A stretch of DNA of 64,000 nt, taken from positions 1-64,000 of the forward strand of contig NCRC01000004.1 in the NCBI GenBank assembly GCA_002894685.1. Reading direction: 5' to 3'. Below the pieces are notes generated by a model. That model worked only from the letters and a program-made list of their open reading frames with translations. It was not told where the DNA came from and did no database searches. A program made the translations under genes and the position numbers. Source of the DNA: Salinivenus lutea (GTDB taxonomy: Bacteria > Bacteroidota > Rhodothermia > Rhodothermales > Salinibacteraceae). Positions 34,318 to 42,576 of the stretch are shown one piece after another; positions within the stretch are counted from its first letter, which is position 1, and each line of letters opens with the position of its first letter.

Positions 34318-35796
34318 ATGCCCCCGTCGATCGACGACCGGCCCGACGCCGACCTGCGGCACTTCGATCGCCCGCCGGTGCCCGCCCCCGAGGCCATCGA
34401 TGACGTGTACCTCATCGGAATATGTGGGACGGGAATGGGCGCCCTCGCCGGCCTCCTCAAACAAGCCGGCTACGACGTGCGCGGGGCCGACGACGGTGTG
34501 TACCCGCCGATGAGCACGCACCTCGCCGAGCAGAACATTCCCGTACTGGAGGGCTACGACCCGGCTCATCTCGACCCGCCCCCCGACCTCACGGTGGTGG
34601 GCAACGCCTGCACGCCCACTCACGCGGAAGCCACCTACGCCCGGGAGCACCGCCTCGTCCAGCAGTCCTTCCCTGAAACCCTGGCCCACTGCTTCCTGAC
34701 GAAGGCCCGTCGCCCGCTCGTCGTGACGGGCACCCACGGAAAAACGACCACGACCGGCCTGCTCGTTCACCTTCTTCGCCACGCCGGGGTCGATCCCGGC
34801 TTTCTCATCGGCGGGGTCACTCAAAACACAAACGAAAGCTACGCGCTCGGGAGCGATCCACCGTTCGTCGTGGAGGGCGACGAATACGACAGCGCCTACT
34901 TCGACAAGCAGCCTAAATTCCTGCACTACCGGCCCCAGCGCGCCATCGTCACCTCGCTGGAGTTCGACCACGCCGACATCTACGACGGCGTCGCGGCGTA
35001 CCGCCGGGCGTTCGAGCGTTTTGCCGGCCTGCTCCCCTCCGACGGCCTGCTGGCCCTCTGCGGCGACCATCCAGCGGTCCGCCCCCTCGCCGAGCAGACG
35101 AAGGCCACGGTGCGCACCTACGGGGGGGCGCCCTCCAACGACGTGCGCGCAGCCGACCTGTCCGCGACCGAGGAGGGCACCCGCTTCACAATGACCCTCG
35201 GTGGCACAGAGACGGACGTCCACGTCTCCCTCCACGGGCGCCACAACGTCCAGAACGCCCTCGGCGCCGCCACCCTCGCCCACGCCGAGGGCCTGTCGCC
35301 CGCCCAGATCGCGGACGGCCTCGCGACGTTCAAGGGCATGAAGCGGCGCCAGGAGGTGCGCGGGACGCCCAACGACATCCTCATTCTCGACGACTTCGCC
35401 CACCATCCCACCGCCGTCGAGGCCACCCTGCAGGCCGTCCGGGCGGCCCACCCGGCGCGGCGCCTGGTCGCCGTCTTCGAGCCGCGCTCCAACACCAGCC
35501 GGCGCAAACGCTTCGAAACGGCCTACGGCGCGGCCTTCGATGCCGCCGACACCGTTTTCCTGAAGCCCCCCCCGGTCCGCCATAACGACACTACGGACGA
35601 CATGCTCGACCCGGAGGCGGTGGCGCACACCATCGTGGACCGCGGCGTCCCCGCCCGCACCTTTGCGTCCGTCGACGACCTGCTGCCCCACCTGGTCGAC
35701 ACGCTCCGGCCCGGGAACGTGGCCCTGCTCATGAGCAACGGCAGCTTTGACGGCCTCCCGGACCGCCTCCTCCAGGCCCTCTCCACGGACGAATAG
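34318..35796 (+). CDS. mpl: UDP-N-acetylmuramate:L-alanyl-gamma-D-glutamyl-meso-diaminopimelate ligase
   Basis: Murein-recycling ligase that attaches the recovered tripeptide to UDP-MurNAc in the cytoplasm. The 492 residues show an N-terminal Rossmann domain with LIGICGTGMGALAGLLK, the Mur ligase P-loop GTHGKTTTTG at about 138-147, then GDEYDSAYFDKQPKF, which is an Mpl-specific segment, and SLEFDHADIYD. The C-terminal domain has DDFAHHPTAVEATL. The family is normally about 450 residues; here there is a 25-residue N-terminal extension. It follows the CNNM gene closely. MurC is the nearest paralog, but the Mpl-specific segment argues against it. Confidence 0.92.
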   Translation: MPPSIDDRPDADLRHFDRPPVPAPEAIDDVYLIGICGTGMGALAGLLKQAGYDVRGADDGVYPPMSTHLAEQNIPVLEGYDPAHLDPPPDLTVVGNACTPTHAEATYAREHRLVQQSFPETLAHCFLTKARRPLVVTGTHGKTTTTGLLVHLLRHAGVDPGFLIGGVTQNTNESYALGSDPPFVVEGDEYDSAYFDKQPKFLHYRPQRAIVTSLEFDHADIYDGVAAYRRAFERFAGLLPSDGLLALCGDHPAVRPLAEQTKATVRTYGGAPSNDVRAADLSATEEGTRFTMTLGGTETDVHVSLHGRHNVQNALGAATLAHAEGLSPAQIADGLATFKGMKRRQEVRGTPNDILILDDFAHHPTAVEATLQAVRAAHPARRLVAVFEPRSNTSRRKRFETAYGAAFDAADTVFLKPPPVRHNDTTDDMLDPEAVAHTIVDRGVPARTFASVDDLLPHLVDTLRPGNVALLMSNGSFDGLPDRLLQALSTDE

Positions 35797-35963
35797 AACG
35801 GCGTGAACACGGGAGTCGACGGCGACCAATCAGGCCCCCGGCAACGGCTCCGTGGATCGTGGCGCCCCGCAACAAGTTAAGAGTCCCCCAGCAGGCGTCG
35901 TCTCGGGGGCACGCCCCGAGGCCTCGCTGATCCGCTCCCCTCGTACCGGTCCGCCCCGCCTCC

Positions 35964-36776
35964 ATGCCCGCTGCCACCGACGCCCGGGACCGCGAGATCG
36001 CCCTCGACCCTCCCCCCCGTCGGATCGTCTCGCTCGTGCCGAGCCAGACCGAGCTCTTGGCCTCCCTGGGCCTCGACGAGGCCGTCGTGGGCATTACCCG
36101 ATTCTGCGAGCGTCCCGAGGACTGGCGCGACCGAAAACCCATCGTCGGCGGCACGAAGCAGGTCGACATCGACACGGTGCACGACCTGGCCCCCGACCTC
36201 ATCCTCGCCAACCACGAGGAGAATACCGCCGAGGACGTGGCCGCCCTGGAGGAAATTGCCCCCGTCTTCGTGACCGAGGTCAAAACCGTGCCCGAGGCCT
36301 GCAACATGATCCGCACGGTCGGGACGCTCACCGGTACCTCGGACCAGACGTCCACCCTGGTCGGCAAAATCATTTCCCGGTTCAAGGCCCTTCCCGGGGT
36401 GGAGCCGCTGCGGGCCGTGTACTTCATCTGGCGCGAACCGTACATGACCGTCGGCGGCGACACCTTTATCCACGACGTGATGCAGCGCGCCGGCTTCGAG
36501 AATGCATTTGGCGACCGCACGCGCTATCCGGAGATCTCACTCGACGATCTGGCCGACCGGGACCTCGACGTGGTGCTCTGCGCCACCGAGCCCTTCCCCT
36601 TCCACCAGAAGGACGCCTTTACCGCCGACATCGACGCCGCCCTCCCCGACACGCCCATCGAAATCGTCGACGGGCAGGCCTTCTCGTGGTACGGCTCCCG
36701 CCTGCTCGACGCCCCTGCGTACCTGCAGGACCTCCGCGCCTCTCTCGCCCCGCGCCGCCCAACCGCCCCGCGGTAG
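35964..36776 (+). CDS. BtuF-like helical-backbone metal/cobalamin-binding protein without signal peptide
   Basis: Protein of 270 residues with the ABC-type periplasmic-binding fold of BtuF/FhuD. Characteristic stretches are RRIVSLVPSQTELLASLGL near the N-terminus, VVGITRFCERP, KQVDIDTVHDLAPDLILAN and a second lobe containing YFIWREPYMTVGGDTFIHDV. The N-terminus is short and charged with no signal peptide or lipobox, so if the start at 35964 is right the protein stays in the cytoplasm, unusual for a transporter-binding protein. No ABC permease or ATPase is adjacent. The next gene, a CoA transferase, begins 42 bases later. Function beyond the fold unknown. Confidence 0.82.
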   Translation: MPAATDARDREIALDPPPRRIVSLVPSQTELLASLGLDEAVVGITRFCERPEDWRDRKPIVGGTKQVDIDTVHDLAPDLILANHEENTAEDVAALEEIAPVFVTEVKTVPEACNMIRTVGTLTGTSDQTSTLVGKIISRFKALPGVEPLRAVYFIWREPYMTVGGDTFIHDVMQRAGFENAFGDRTRYPEISLDDLADRDLDVVLCATEPFPFHQKDAFTADIDAALPDTPIEIVDGQAFSWYGSRLLDAPAYLQDLRASLAPRRPTAPR

Positions 36777-36818
36777 CTCTCCCCCGTCCGCGCCCTTCCG
36801 CCCTGGCCCGCTTCCCCG

Positions 36819-38006
36819 ATGTTCGACGACCTCCTCGTCCTGGAACTCGCGTCCGTCCTGGCCGGCCCGAGCGTAGGGCAGTTCTTCGCCGAGCTCGGCG
36901 CGACGGTGATCAAAGTGGAAAACCCGCGGACGGGGGGCGATGTGACGCGGCAGTGGACGGCCCCCAGTGGAAAGTCGCGCGACGACGATCGCTCCGCCTA
37001 CTTCTGCTGCTGCAACCACGGCAAGCAGTCGATCGCCCTCGACCTGTCGACCGACGACGGGCAGGCCCTCCTCCATGCCCTCGCACGGGAGGCCGACCTC
37101 GTGCTTGCCAGCTACCGTCCCGGCACCGCCGACGCCCTTGGCGCCGACCACGAGACGCTGCTGGCGCTCAACCCGGATCTGATCTACGGCCACGTCACCG
37201 GCTACGGCCCCACCCGGCCCCGCGCGGGCTACGACGCCGTCATCCAGGCCGAGAGCGGCTTCATGCACATGAACGGTCCCGCGGACGGCCCGCCGACGAA
37301 GCTGCCGGTGGCGCTCATGGACGTGCTGGCGGCCCACCAGCTCAAGGAGGGGCTGCTCGTGGCGCTCCTGCGGCGAACGCAGGGGCAGGGCGGCGACTAC
37401 GTGCCGGTGTCCCTCCTCCACTCCGCCGTGAGCGGCCTGGCCAATCAGGCAACCAACTGGCTCGTGTCTGAACACAGCCCCCAGCGGATGGGCTCGGCCC
37501 ACCCCAACATCGCCCCCTACGGCACGCCCTACGCCACCGCCGACGGCCCGCCCCTCGTCCTCGCTGTCGGCACGGACCAGCAGTTTGCGGCGCTGTGCGA
37601 CATCATCGATCGTCCCCACCTTGCCGACGATGCCCGCTTCGCGACGAATGCCCAGCGCGTGGCGCACCGCGAGGCGCTCAACCGTGTGCTGGAGGATCGC
37701 TTCGCCCACTTCGACACCGAGTCGCTCCTCGACGCCCTTCATGAGCACAATGTCCCCGCGGGCGTCGTCCGCGACGTGCCGGCCGTCTTCGACGAGCCGG
37801 CGGCGCAGGACATGGTGCTCCCCCCAGACGACGAGCCGGCTGGGCTTCGCCAGGCGGCCTTTCCCCACCCGGACGACTCGGCTTCGTCCCTGCCCCCGCC
37901 CCCGCACTACGCCGAGCACACCGCCCGTGTCCTTCAGGATCGACTCGGCTGCTCAACAGAGCGTCTCAAGCAGCTTCGGGAGAATGGCGCCATCGAAGAG
38001 GCGTAG
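36819..38006 (+). CDS. Family III (CaiB/BaiF) CoA transferase
   Basis: Enzyme of 395 residues that transfers CoA between carboxylic acids. The N-terminus has the family start LLVLELASVLAGPSVGQFFAELGATVIKVE. The putative catalytic aspartate is D168 in VALMDVLAAH, at the position of the formyl-CoA transferase Asp169. The segment GYGPTRPRAGYDAVIQAESGFM is also typical. The second domain has the usual DPRF-like segment DDARFATNAQRVAHREAL. The substrate acid cannot be read from sequence. It is probably co-transcribed with the BtuF-like gene and ends 30 bases from the convergent glycyl-tRNA synthetase stop. Confidence 0.9.
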   Translation: MFDDLLVLELASVLAGPSVGQFFAELGATVIKVENPRTGGDVTRQWTAPSGKSRDDDRSAYFCCCNHGKQSIALDLSTDDGQALLHALAREADLVLASYRPGTADALGADHETLLALNPDLIYGHVTGYGPTRPRAGYDAVIQAESGFMHMNGPADGPPTKLPVALMDVLAAHQLKEGLLVALLRRTQGQGGDYVPVSLLHSAVSGLANQATNWLVSEHSPQRMGSAHPNIAPYGTPYATADGPPLVLAVGTDQQFAALCDIIDRPHLADDARFATNAQRVAHREALNRVLEDRFAHFDTESLLDALHEHNVPAGVVRDVPAVFDEPAAQDMVLPPDDEPAGLRQAAFPHPDDSASSLPPPPHYAEHTARVLQDRLGCSTERLKQLRENGAIEEA

Positions 38007-38036
38007 CCTTCCCCCGCCACGCGACGTCCCTGCCGG

Positions 38037-39479
38037 CTACGTGTCGCGCCGCTCCCAGTTCTTCGTCCGGTCGAAGATGTAGGTCGCGAGCTGGTCGATG
38101 GCCACGCGGTCCTGCTCCATCGTGTCGCGGTCGCGCACCGTCACCTGCTGGTCGTCCAGCGTGTCGAAGTCGACGGTGATGCAGAAGGGGGTTCCCGCCT
38201 CGTCCTGGCGGCGGTACCGCTTGCCCATCGAGCCGCGCTCGTCGTAGAGGACGTTGAAGTGCTGATTGAGGTCGTTCTCGATGTCTCGGGCAATGTCGGG
38301 GAGCCCCTCCTTGTCCATGAGCGGAAAGATGGCCGCCCGGACCGGCGCCACCTTCGGGTGAAACTGGAGGACCGAGCGCGTGTCGCCCTTCACCTCCTCC
38401 TCGTAGTACGCGTCGCAGAGGAGCATAAAGATCGTGCGGTCGAGGCCCACCGAGGTCTCCACCACGTACGGGGTGTAGCGCTCCTCCGCCCACGGGTCGT
38501 AGTACGACATCTTCTTGCCCGAGTACTCCTCGTGCCGCTTCAGGTCGTAGTCGGTGCGGGAGTGGATGCCCTCCACCTCCTTCCAGCCGATGGGAAAGTC
38601 GAATTGTATGTCGACCGCGGCGTTGGCGTAGTGGGAGAGCTGCTCGTGCTCGTGGAAGCGGAGGCTGGCGGGGTCGATGCCCAGGCTCTGGTGCCACTTC
38701 ATCCGGCGCTCCTTCCACTGCTCGTACCAGTCGAGCTCCTCGCCCGGCTTCACGAAGTACTGCATCTCCATCTGCTCGAACTCCCGCATGCGGAAGACGA
38801 ACTGCCGGGCCACGATTTCATTACGGAATGCCTTGCCGATCTGGGCCACGCCAAACGGAATGTGCTGGCGCGCCGGCTCGCGGGCGTTGTGGAAGTTCAC
38901 GAAGATGCCCTGCGCCGTTTCGGGCCGCAGGAAGACCTTCTGCCCGTCCACCGGCCCCATCTGCGTCTCAAACATCAGGTTGAACTGGCGCACCTCCGTC
39001 CAGTCGAACGCGCCGGACTCGGGCGCCGGAATTTCCTCGTCCATGATGATCTGGTGGAGGGCGTCGTTCATCTCCTCGCCCGCGTTCAGGGCCTCCACCA
39101 GCCGCTCGTGCACCTCCGCGGCGCGCTCCTCCTGCCCGTCCTCCCGCAGGTCGCGGATGTAGTCTTCGATGAGCGTGTCGGCGCGGTAGCGGTTGCCCGA
39201 CGCCTTATCGTCGATCAGCGGGTCGTTGAACGCCTCCGTGTGGCCCGACGCGTCCCACGTCTTCGGGTGCATCATGATGGCGGCGTCCAGCCCCACGATG
39301 TCATCGTTCTGGTACACCATCGACTGCCACCACTCGTCCTTCACGTTCCGCTTGAGCTCCACCCCCAACGGGCCGTAGTCGTAGGTCGCGCTCAGGCCGC
39401 CGTAGATCTCCGACGACTGCACGATGAAGCCGCGCTGCTTGGAAAGGGAGACGATGGTGTCGAACAGATCGTCGCTCAT
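38037..39479 (-). CDS. glyS: Glycyl-tRNA synthetase, alpha2 type
   Basis: Class II aminoacyl-tRNA synthetase of 480 residues, the single-chain homodimeric GlyRS, not the alpha/beta tetramer. Near the N-terminus are SLSKQRGFIVQSSEIYGG and YDYGPLGVELKRN (motif 1 region). Motif 2 is seen around GIFVNFHNAREPARQHIPFGVAQIGKAFRNE and motif 3 around VETSVGLDRTIF. The anticodon-binding domain occupies about the last 110 residues (KVAPVRAAIFPL). The ATG at 39479 is preferred over the in-frame start at 39494. Transcribed leftward as the last gene after rho, radC and the four-helix-bundle gene. Confidence 0.95.
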   Translation of the reverse strand: MSDDLFDTIVSLSKQRGFIVQSSEIYGGLSATYDYGPLGVELKRNVKDEWWQSMVYQNDDIVGLDAAIMMHPKTWDASGHTEAFNDPLIDDKASGNRYRADTLIEDYIRDLREDGQEERAAEVHERLVEALNAGEEMNDALHQIIMDEEIPAPESGAFDWTEVRQFNLMFETQMGPVDGQKVFLRPETAQGIFVNFHNAREPARQHIPFGVAQIGKAFRNEIVARQFVFRMREFEQMEMQYFVKPGEELDWYEQWKERRMKWHQSLGIDPASLRFHEHEQLSHYANAAVDIQFDFPIGWKEVEGIHSRTDYDLKRHEEYSGKKMSYYDPWAEERYTPYVVETSVGLDRTIFMLLCDAYYEEEVKGDTRSVLQFHPKVAPVRAAIFPLMDKEGLPDIARDIENDLNQHFNVLYDERGSMGKRYRRQDEAGTPFCITVDFDTLDDQQVTVRDRDTMEQDRVAIDQLATYIFDRTKNWERRDT

Positions 39480-39570
39480 GGGCGCTCGGGACACTGATGA
39501 CGGAGAGGTCGCGTGGTCACGTTAAAGTCTATCAACCGCTTGTGCTGGATGCAACGGGGAGCGGCCATTG

Positions 39571-39585
39571 TTCATTGATCATTGG
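39571..39585 (+). repeat. Left copy of 15-bp inverted repeat
   Basis: TTCATTGATCATTGG, preceded by CCATTG, so that a TCATTG-like heptamer occurs three times in a row (39564-39585). It is the exact reverse complement of 40005-40019. The pair brackets the four-helix-bundle gene. Confidence 0.85.
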
Positions 39586-39598
39586 TGTGCTTTCTGAC

Positions 39599-39976
39599 CT
39601 ATCGACCGCGCCCCTTCTTCTTCGCCGTATGCACGGATTTTGAGAGGATCGCACAGAGTTGGTCGGCCTCGTCGGTGATGGCGTAGAGCCGTTGACTGGG
39701 CAGTAAGTTGGCCTTTCGGATAAGGCGGAGCCACGTTTTGGTCTCTCGCATCTCCTTGAGACTGATGCTGAGCTTGTGAGCAAAATCGCGCCGGCTTTCT
39801 GCAGCACACCCTTCCGAGTAGTTTGGCGCCGGCGACGTTCCACTCCGCACAATTTGGTTTGCGATGTGCTGTCCCAACCGGGTCTCCGGCAACGCATCCG
39901 CCACACGCCCAATCCGCACGGCAAAGTCGATTAGACGATCTTCAAGCTCTTCAGGGGTCACGTTGTCATTTCTCAT
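39599..39976 (-). CDS. Four-helix-bundle (S23 / 23S rRNA intervening-sequence type) protein
   Basis: Small all-helical protein of 125 residues of the family first known from intervening sequences in 23S rRNA genes and related to the diversity-generating-retroelement protein Avd. Visible signatures are RLIDFAVRIGRVADALP, the highly typical HIANQIVRSGTSPAPNYSEG near residue 40, then SRRDFAHKLSISLKEMRETKTWLRLI. The last residues are Lys/Arg-rich. No molecular function is established. It stands alone, not inside rRNA, between radC and glyS. Flanks are AT-richer than neighbours and carry a perfect 15-bp inverted repeat, suggesting insertion as a unit. ATG 39976 is taken; a TTG at 40015 would lie in the repeat. 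Confidence 0.88.
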   Translation of the reverse strand: MRNDNVTPEELEDRLIDFAVRIGRVADALPETRLGQHIANQIVRSGTSPAPNYSEGCAAESRRDFAHKLSISLKEMRETKTWLRLIRKANLLPSQRLYAITDEADQLCAILSKSVHTAKKKGRGR

Positions 39977-40004
39977 TTTATCATTTCCCACTGTCTCATT
40001 TTTT

Positions 40005-40019
40005 CCAATGATCAATGAA
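40005..40019 (-). repeat. Right copy of 15-bp inverted repeat
   Basis: CCAATGATCAATGAA, exact reverse complement of 39571-39585. Further CCAATGA copies occur at 40035-40041 and 40051-40057, the last within the final codons of radC. Confidence 0.85.
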
Positions 40020-40046
40020 AGAAATCAACAGATGACCAATGATGCT

Positions 40047-40823
40047 TCATCCAATGACACCGCGCTCCGCCAGCGACGTGTGCTCGGTGCCGGCAATGAT
40101 GAGGTGGTCGTGAACGGGAATGCCCATCGTGTTTCCCGCCTCCACCAGCTGGCGGGTGATGCGAATATCTTCGCGGCTGGGCTCGGGGTTGCCGGAGGGG
40201 TGGTTGTGCAGACAGATGACGGCCGCCGCGTCGTCGAGGATGGCCTGCTCGAAGACGCCGCGCGGCTCGACCACGCTGGAGGAGAGGCCGCCCTCGCTCA
40301 CGGTGTAGTCGCCCATGATCACGTTGGCCGTGTTGAGGTGGACGACCTTAAACACCTCTTTGTCTAGGTCGCGGAGGAGCGGGCCGTACACATCGGCCAC
40401 GTCGGCGGGGCAGGTGACCTGCACGCGCTCCTCCTCGGCCCGCTGCGACTCTACCCGCCGCCCGGCCTCAAACGCCGCGGTGAGCTTGGCCGCCTTGGCC
40501 GGACCGATGCCCTGGATGCGCGTGAGCTCTTTGGGCTTGCGCTGCGACACATCGTGGAGCGAGCCGTAGGTCCGGAGCAGCGACCGCCCCAGCTCCACGG
40601 CCGAGAGGGCCCCCTCGTTCGTCCGGGTGCCCGATCCCAGCAGGAGCGCCAGCACCTCAGCGTCGGAGAGGACGGTGGGCCCGTGCTTCAGCAGCTTCTC
40701 ACGGGGCTGGTCCGATTCGTCCCACTCGTGGATGGGGACGTGGTACAGCAGGTCGGGCTCGTCGGCTTCCTCCGACCCGTCGTCGGGGCCGGACGCGTTG
40801 GGGGCGGGCGGCGGAGAAGACAT
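40047..40823 (-). CDS. radC: RadC-family JAB/MPN-domain protein
   Basis: Protein of 258 residues formerly linked to DNA repair; the molecular role is unsettled. An N-terminal acidic extension (about 30 residues) precedes REKLLKHGPTVLSDAEVLALLLGSGT, then a helix-hairpin-helix element (LTRIQGIGPAKAAKLTAAFE, about 105-125). The JAB metalloprotease-like domain carries the full zinc signature HNHPSGNPEPSREDI with the upstream glutamate in SEGGLSSS. Length exceeds the usual 225 because of the N-terminal extension. It lies 80 bases downstream of rho, same strand. Its 3' end touches the repeat-rich flank of the four-helix-bundle gene. Confidence 0.93.
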   Translation of the reverse strand: MSSPPPAPNASGPDDGSEEADEPDLLYHVPIHEWDESDQPREKLLKHGPTVLSDAEVLALLLGSGTRTNEGALSAVELGRSLLRTYGSLHDVSQRKPKELTRIQGIGPAKAAKLTAAFEAGRRVESQRAEEERVQVTCPADVADVYGPLLRDLDKEVFKVVHLNTANVIMGDYTVSEGGLSSSVVEPRGVFEQAILDDAAAVICLHNHPSGNPEPSREDIRITRQLVEAGNTMGIPVHDHLIIAGTEHTSLAERGVIG

Positions 40824-40903
40824 AAGCGCGGGGAAATTCGGTCGGGACGGTGTGCCGTACAGACACGTGTCCCCCGCTCGCCCTAACGCCGCGGGCGCGC
40901 CGG

Positions 40904-42025
40904 CTACTCAACCACCAGCTCATTGAGCAGGTGGGCGTTCGACGGGCTGTTCTTCATGTGCCGCAGCAGCGCCTGCATCGCCTCAATGGGCGAGCGCGAG
41001 TTGAGCGCCCGAAACAGCTGGTTGTGCTTCTTCCGGCGCACCTCGCCCAGCAGTCGCTCCTCGTTGCGCGTGCCACTCTCCCGGAGGTTGACGGCCGGGA
41101 AAATGCGCTTGTCGGCCATCTCGCGGTCGAGCACGATTTCGGAGTTTCCGGTGCCCTTGAACTCCTCAAAGATCACCTCGTCCATCCGGCTGCCGGTCTC
41201 GACCAGCGCGGACGCGATGATGGTCAGCGAGCCGCCGCCCTCCACGTTCCGGGCCGCACCAAAGATCTGGCGGGGCACCTTCAGGGCCTCCGCGTCGAGG
41301 CCGCCGGACAGGGTGCGTCCGCTGCCGTCCACCCACAGGTTGAACGTGCGGCCGAGACGAGTCAGCGAGTCGAGCAGGAGCACCACGTCCTTCCCCATCT
41401 CTACCAGCCGCTTGGCGTGCTCCAGGGCCAGCGTCGAGACGCGCACGTGGTTGTCTTCGCCCCGATCGTTGGAGGACGCAAAGACGCGCGCCTCGGTGGT
41501 CCGGCGAAAGTCCGTCACCTCCTCCGGGCGCTCATCCACGAGCAGCGCCACGAGCTCCACCTCCGGGTGGTTCTGCGTCACCCCGGCGGCGATGCCCTTC
41601 AGCATCACCGTCTTGCCGGCCCGGGGCGGCGACACGATGAGGGCCCGCTGTCCCTTCCCGAGCGGCGCCACCAGGTCCAGGACGCGCATCGACATGTCGT
41701 CCGGGCCCGTCACCAGGTTCAGCTTCTCCTCGGGATAAATGCTGGCCCCGTGGTCAAAGGTTTTGAGCTGCGCCCACTCGCCGGGCGGCATGCCCATCAC
41801 GGAGTCGATCCAGCCGACCTGCATCCCTCCTTTTCGGCCGGGCTTCAGGTCCCCTTCCACGATGACGCCATCGCGGAGATTAAACTTTCGGATGAGCGGC
41901 GGGGGCATGAACGGGTCGTCGTCATCCTTCGGAAGCTCCGGCCGCAGCTCGCGCATAAAGCCGTACTTCTTATCCCCAATCAGCTCAAGGAGACGCTCAA
42001 ACTTCTTCTGTTCGTTGTCGGACAT
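40904..42025 (-). CDS. rho: Transcription termination factor Rho, short form
   Basis: Hexameric RNA helicase core of 373 residues. All ATPase elements are present: Walker A LIVSPPRAGKT, Walker B DVVLLLDSLTRLGR, the Q-loop segment, the R-loop with DGSGRTLSGGLDAEAL, and FEEFKGTGNSEIVLDREMADKRIFPAVN. The N-terminal Rho_N helical domain of E. coli Rho (419 residues) is missing, and the remaining OB-like segment (about residues 45-95) is divergent. Most Bacteroidota Rho proteins are instead longer, with N-terminal insertions. It may be the only Rho or a shortened paralog; the window cannot decide. It leads a leftward group with radC. Confidence 0.9.
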   Translation of the reverse strand: MSDNEQKKFERLLELIGDKKYGFMRELRPELPKDDDDPFMPPPLIRKFNLRDGVIVEGDLKPGRKGGMQVGWIDSVMGMPPGEWAQLKTFDHGASIYPEEKLNLVTGPDDMSMRVLDLVAPLGKGQRALIVSPPRAGKTVMLKGIAAGVTQNHPEVELVALLVDERPEEVTDFRRTTEARVFASSNDRGEDNHVRVSTLALEHAKRLVEMGKDVVLLLDSLTRLGRTFNLWVDGSGRTLSGGLDAEALKVPRQIFGAARNVEGGGSLTIIASALVETGSRMDEVIFEEFKGTGNSEIVLDREMADKRIFPAVNLRESGTRNEERLLGEVRRKKHNQLFRALNSRSPIEAMQALLRHMKNSPSNAHLLNELVVE

Positions 42026-42576
42026 AATCTGTTGTGCGGTGAGTAATGAAGCGGACCGGCCCCATCCCCGACAGGAGGGGCCGCCGGTACGCTACCGATT
42101 GAATACGCTCGTTTTGAATGCCTCGCCTTTGCCCTACGAGTCAGGGACCTTCAGACGTTATCCCGCCGCCGAATGACGCGGCACCGGAAAGCCCCTCGCC
42201 ATCATGTACCCATCCGTACGGGGGGCGTGCAGAGAAACCGTTCCCACGACTGCGCCCACAGCGGTCTTCGACACAAACGAGCGGTGGGCAGGACAGCAAG
42301 CGAGAATGCTCTGCATAGGACCGGAGCAAATCCAGCTCCGTCGTTTCGGTACTCAATTCGACCGTTGGATCATCTCTTCTGTCGTCGACAGGCACACTCG
42401 ATCTCCGTGCCATACACCCGTGAGACACCAGATGCAGACCGACGTCGGAGATCGACACGCCCTCACGTCGGGGAGAGACCATCCGGACAAGCTACAAGAC
42501 TCCACGCTAAGGTCGGAGACCGGGAGCCTCAAGACAAACGCTGTGATAGTCGCCTCTGGAACGCCGCCGTATAGAG
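42026..42576. other. 551-base region between rho and the alpha/beta hydrolase gene with no supported gene
   Basis: Divergent intergenic region. Frames on both strands exceed 100 codons (for example 42141-42482 reverse and 42173-42574 forward), but their translations are compositionally odd (many Cys, Arg, His, Ser), lack recognisable motifs and lack the strong third-position GC bias of the true genes. Base composition is lower in GC than the neighbours. Short imperfect repeats of GTCGGAGA/GTCGGGGAGA type occur at about 42440-42520. It may be a decayed gene, an untranslated leader or an unrecognised RNA. Confidence 0.5.
42057..42083 (-). promoter_or_regulatory. Hairpin in the rho leader
   Basis: CGGCCCC at 42057-42063 pairs with GGGGCCG at 42077-42083 around a 13-base loop, 31 bases before the rho start codon on the transcribed side. 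Rho genes are often autoregulated through their leader, but this link is only suggestive here. Confidence 0.3.

Noticed and set aside
33103-35829. Reverse open frame of about 900 codons
   Set aside because: Antisense to the CNNM and mpl genes, both of which carry clear family motifs. The composition is that of a shadow frame.
42330-42365. Possible tRNA T-arm-like sequence (TTCGGTACTCAATTCGACC)
   Set aside because: No matching acceptor, D or anticodon arms around it.
42141-42482. Possible small reverse gene between rho and the hydrolase
   Set aside because: No recognisable motif, Cys/Arg/Ser-rich composition and none of the third-position GC bias of confirmed genes.
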